DNA of 64,000 nucleotides from LD21 sp963715785 (lineage in GTDB: Bacteria; Bacteroidota; Bacteroidia; Bacteroidales; VadinHA17): positions 4,154,001 through 4,218,000 of the forward strand of contig OY970276.1 in NCBI GenBank assembly GCA_963715785.1. Reading direction: 5' to 3'. Below are positions 63,059 through 64,000 of this stretch, piece by piece. The translations under genes were made by a program, and so were the position numbers. Positions within the stretch are counted from its first letter, which is position 1; each line of letters starts with the position of its first letter. The notes beneath the pieces were generated by a model. That model saw only the letters and a program-made list of their open reading frames with translations. It was not told where the DNA came from and ran no database searches.

Positions 63059-64000
63059 ATGGCAAACCTGTTTAAAAAATATGACGAGAAGCTTGAGTGT
63101 CTTCTGTGCCCTCACCACTGCAGGCTTGACATTGGCAAAACCGGGATCTGCGGCGTCAGAAAGAATACAGGCCAAAAAATAGAGCTGACCACATATGGGG
63201 TTATCTCGGGCTATTCTCTCGACCCGGTAGAAAAAAAACCACTGTATCATTTCTTTCCCGGACAAAATATTTTATCCCTGGGATCTTTCGGATGCAATAT
63301 GAGATGTGATTTTTGCCAGAACTTCCATATTTCCCAGAATGTCCCAAAGAGCCTTACTCCTGAAATGACAATAAGCAAAATAATTAAGGACGCGCTGTCA
63401 ACCGACAGAAATATTGGTATTGCATTTACCTATAATGAACCAATAGTGGGCTTTGAGTATATGAGGGATGTTGCTCTGGAAGCCCGGAAGAAGGGGTTAT
63501 ATACTGTAATGGTGAGTAACGGGTACGTCACAAGCGATCCCCTAAGAGAGATTATAGAATTCACAGATGCATTTAACATTGATCTGAAGGCATTCAATAA
63601 TGATTTTTACAGGAAACTCACAGGAGCTGAACTTGAACCTGTTAAAAACACTCTTAAACAGATTGCAGCTTCGGGCAAGCATCTTGAAGTGACCACACTG
63701 ATCATACCTGGTCAGAATGACAGTGAAAAGGAAATGGAATCACAATCAGAATGGATGGCTCATGAGTTGGGGGAACATGTTCCCCTTCATCTCAGCCGCT
63801 ATTATCCTACATACAAAAGAGACAATCCTCCTACCACGGAAGAATCCCTGAAGAAGCTCTTCGAAATTGCATCAGCAAATCTTGACTATGTATATATGGG
63901 TAACACAAAATCCAATGTGGGTCAGAATACTGTCTGCCCGTCATGCGGAACTGAAGTTACAATACGATCAGGATATAAAACACGTCTGATAAACCTTGAT
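63059..64000 (+). CDS. AmmeMemoRadiSam-system radical SAM enzyme (3' truncated by window edge)
   Basis: The frame is open from ATG 63059 to the window end, 314 residues, close to full length for the family. An N-terminal Cys-rich cluster (LECLLCPHHCRLDIGKTGIC) precedes the radical SAM [4Fe-4S] motif C79-NMR-C83-DF-C86. Downstream blocks FTYNEPIVGFEY, VMVSNGYV, FNIDLKAFN and LSRYYPTYK, and a late CPSCG, match the PflA-like protein of the AMMECR1-Memo-radical SAM group. Its partners (AMMECR1 and Memo homologues) may lie just outside. It begins 30 bp after the kinase gene. Confidence 0.9.
   Translation, partial: MANLFKKYDEKLECLLCPHHCRLDIGKTGICGVRKNTGQKIELTTYGVISGYSLDPVEKKPLYHFFPGQNILSLGSFGCNMRCDFCQNFHISQNVPKSLTPEMTISKIIKDALSTDRNIGIAFTYNEPIVGFEYMRDVALEARKKGLYTVMVSNGYVTSDPLREIIEFTDAFNIDLKAFNNDFYRKLTGAELEPVKNTLKQIAASGKHLEVTTLIIPGQNDSEKEMESQSEWMAHELGEHVPLHLSRYYPTYKRDNPPTTEESLKKLFEIASANLDYVYMGNTKSNVGQNTVCPSCGTEVTIRSGYKTRLINLD

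Noticed and set aside
62889..63182. 97-codon plus-strand ORF between the kinase and radical SAM genes
   Set aside because: It overlaps the conserved kinase C-terminus and the Cys-rich start of the radical SAM enzyme in another frame.

Overview
The window reads as a chromosomal segment of a Bacteroidota bacterium, most likely an anaerobic or microaerophilic member of the Bacteroidales/Marinilabiliales type. The evidence is a gingipain-family (C25) peptidase with a type IX secretion tail, a TonB-dependent receptor, DUF4831- and DUF6599-type proteins, exported Gfo/Idh/MocA and DUF1080 proteins, AT-rich intergenic DNA with promoters of the TAnnTTTG type, and almost no Shine-Dalgarno sequences. 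About 46 protein genes are supported. Two run off the window edges: a TonB receptor at the left and a radical SAM enzyme at the right. I see no tRNA, rRNA, CRISPR array, insertion sequence or prophage.

Layout. 1-4.1 kb: TonB receptor, Nramp Mn/Fe transporter and UspA, a metal-uptake-like group. 4.1-5.3 kb: a 39-residue membrane microprotein and a metallophosphoesterase. 5.4-8.6 kb: two tandem paralogous MFS carriers, one with an extra loop of about 100 residues. 8.7-14.1 kb: thioredoxin-like protein, DUF4831 lipoprotein, NAD(P)HX repair enzyme and POT peptide transporter. 14.1-14.5 kb: a repeat-rich intergenic region. 14.5-19 kb: threonine operon thrA-thrC-thrH, with ThrH in the place of homoserine kinase. 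19.2-24.1 kb: heptahaem NapC/NirT-like cytochrome, a DoxX/aldo-keto-reductase-like fusion, a DUF6599 protein and an MBL-fold hydrolase. 24.3-28.7 kb: C25 peptidase and an HD-domain protein.

28.7-42.1 kb is a carbohydrate region. One minus-strand operon holds DUF1080, exported Gfo/Idh and DUF1080. It is divergent from a LacI regulator. That regulator converges on a second operon: FucP-like permease, DUF1080, exported Gfo/Idh, NagB-like deaminase and PfkB-like kinase. The second operon is headed by the debris of a DeoR regulator. Next comes a CE15-like glucuronoyl esterase paired with a YiaK-like dehydrogenase. Together these suggest extracytoplasmic oxidative (3-keto) processing of glycosides or uronate-containing glycans.

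42.2-48.5 kb: LytTR regulator, fatty acid desaturase, the pncB-pncA NAD salvage pair, a TPR-like protein and a lipoprotein. 48.5-54.4 kb: a TolC/adaptor/RND efflux operon. 54.5-58.1 kb: RibD-like reductase, ferredoxin-reductase-like flavoprotein, pterin dehydratase, a small unknown gene, Fe-type superoxide dismutase and an OmpR-type response regulator. 58.2-63.0 kb: a divergent 1595-residue histidine kinase with 7 PAS domains and a GAF domain. 63.1 kb to the end: an AmmeMemoRadiSam-type radical SAM enzyme.

The strongest unannotated signal is a pair of matching DNA arrays, each with four TTAA sites spaced exactly 11 bp. One is upstream of the superoxide dismutase and next to the response regulator gene; the other is upstream of the efflux operon. 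This is the geometry bound by OmpR/PhoB-type regulators and suggests that this two-component system controls both.
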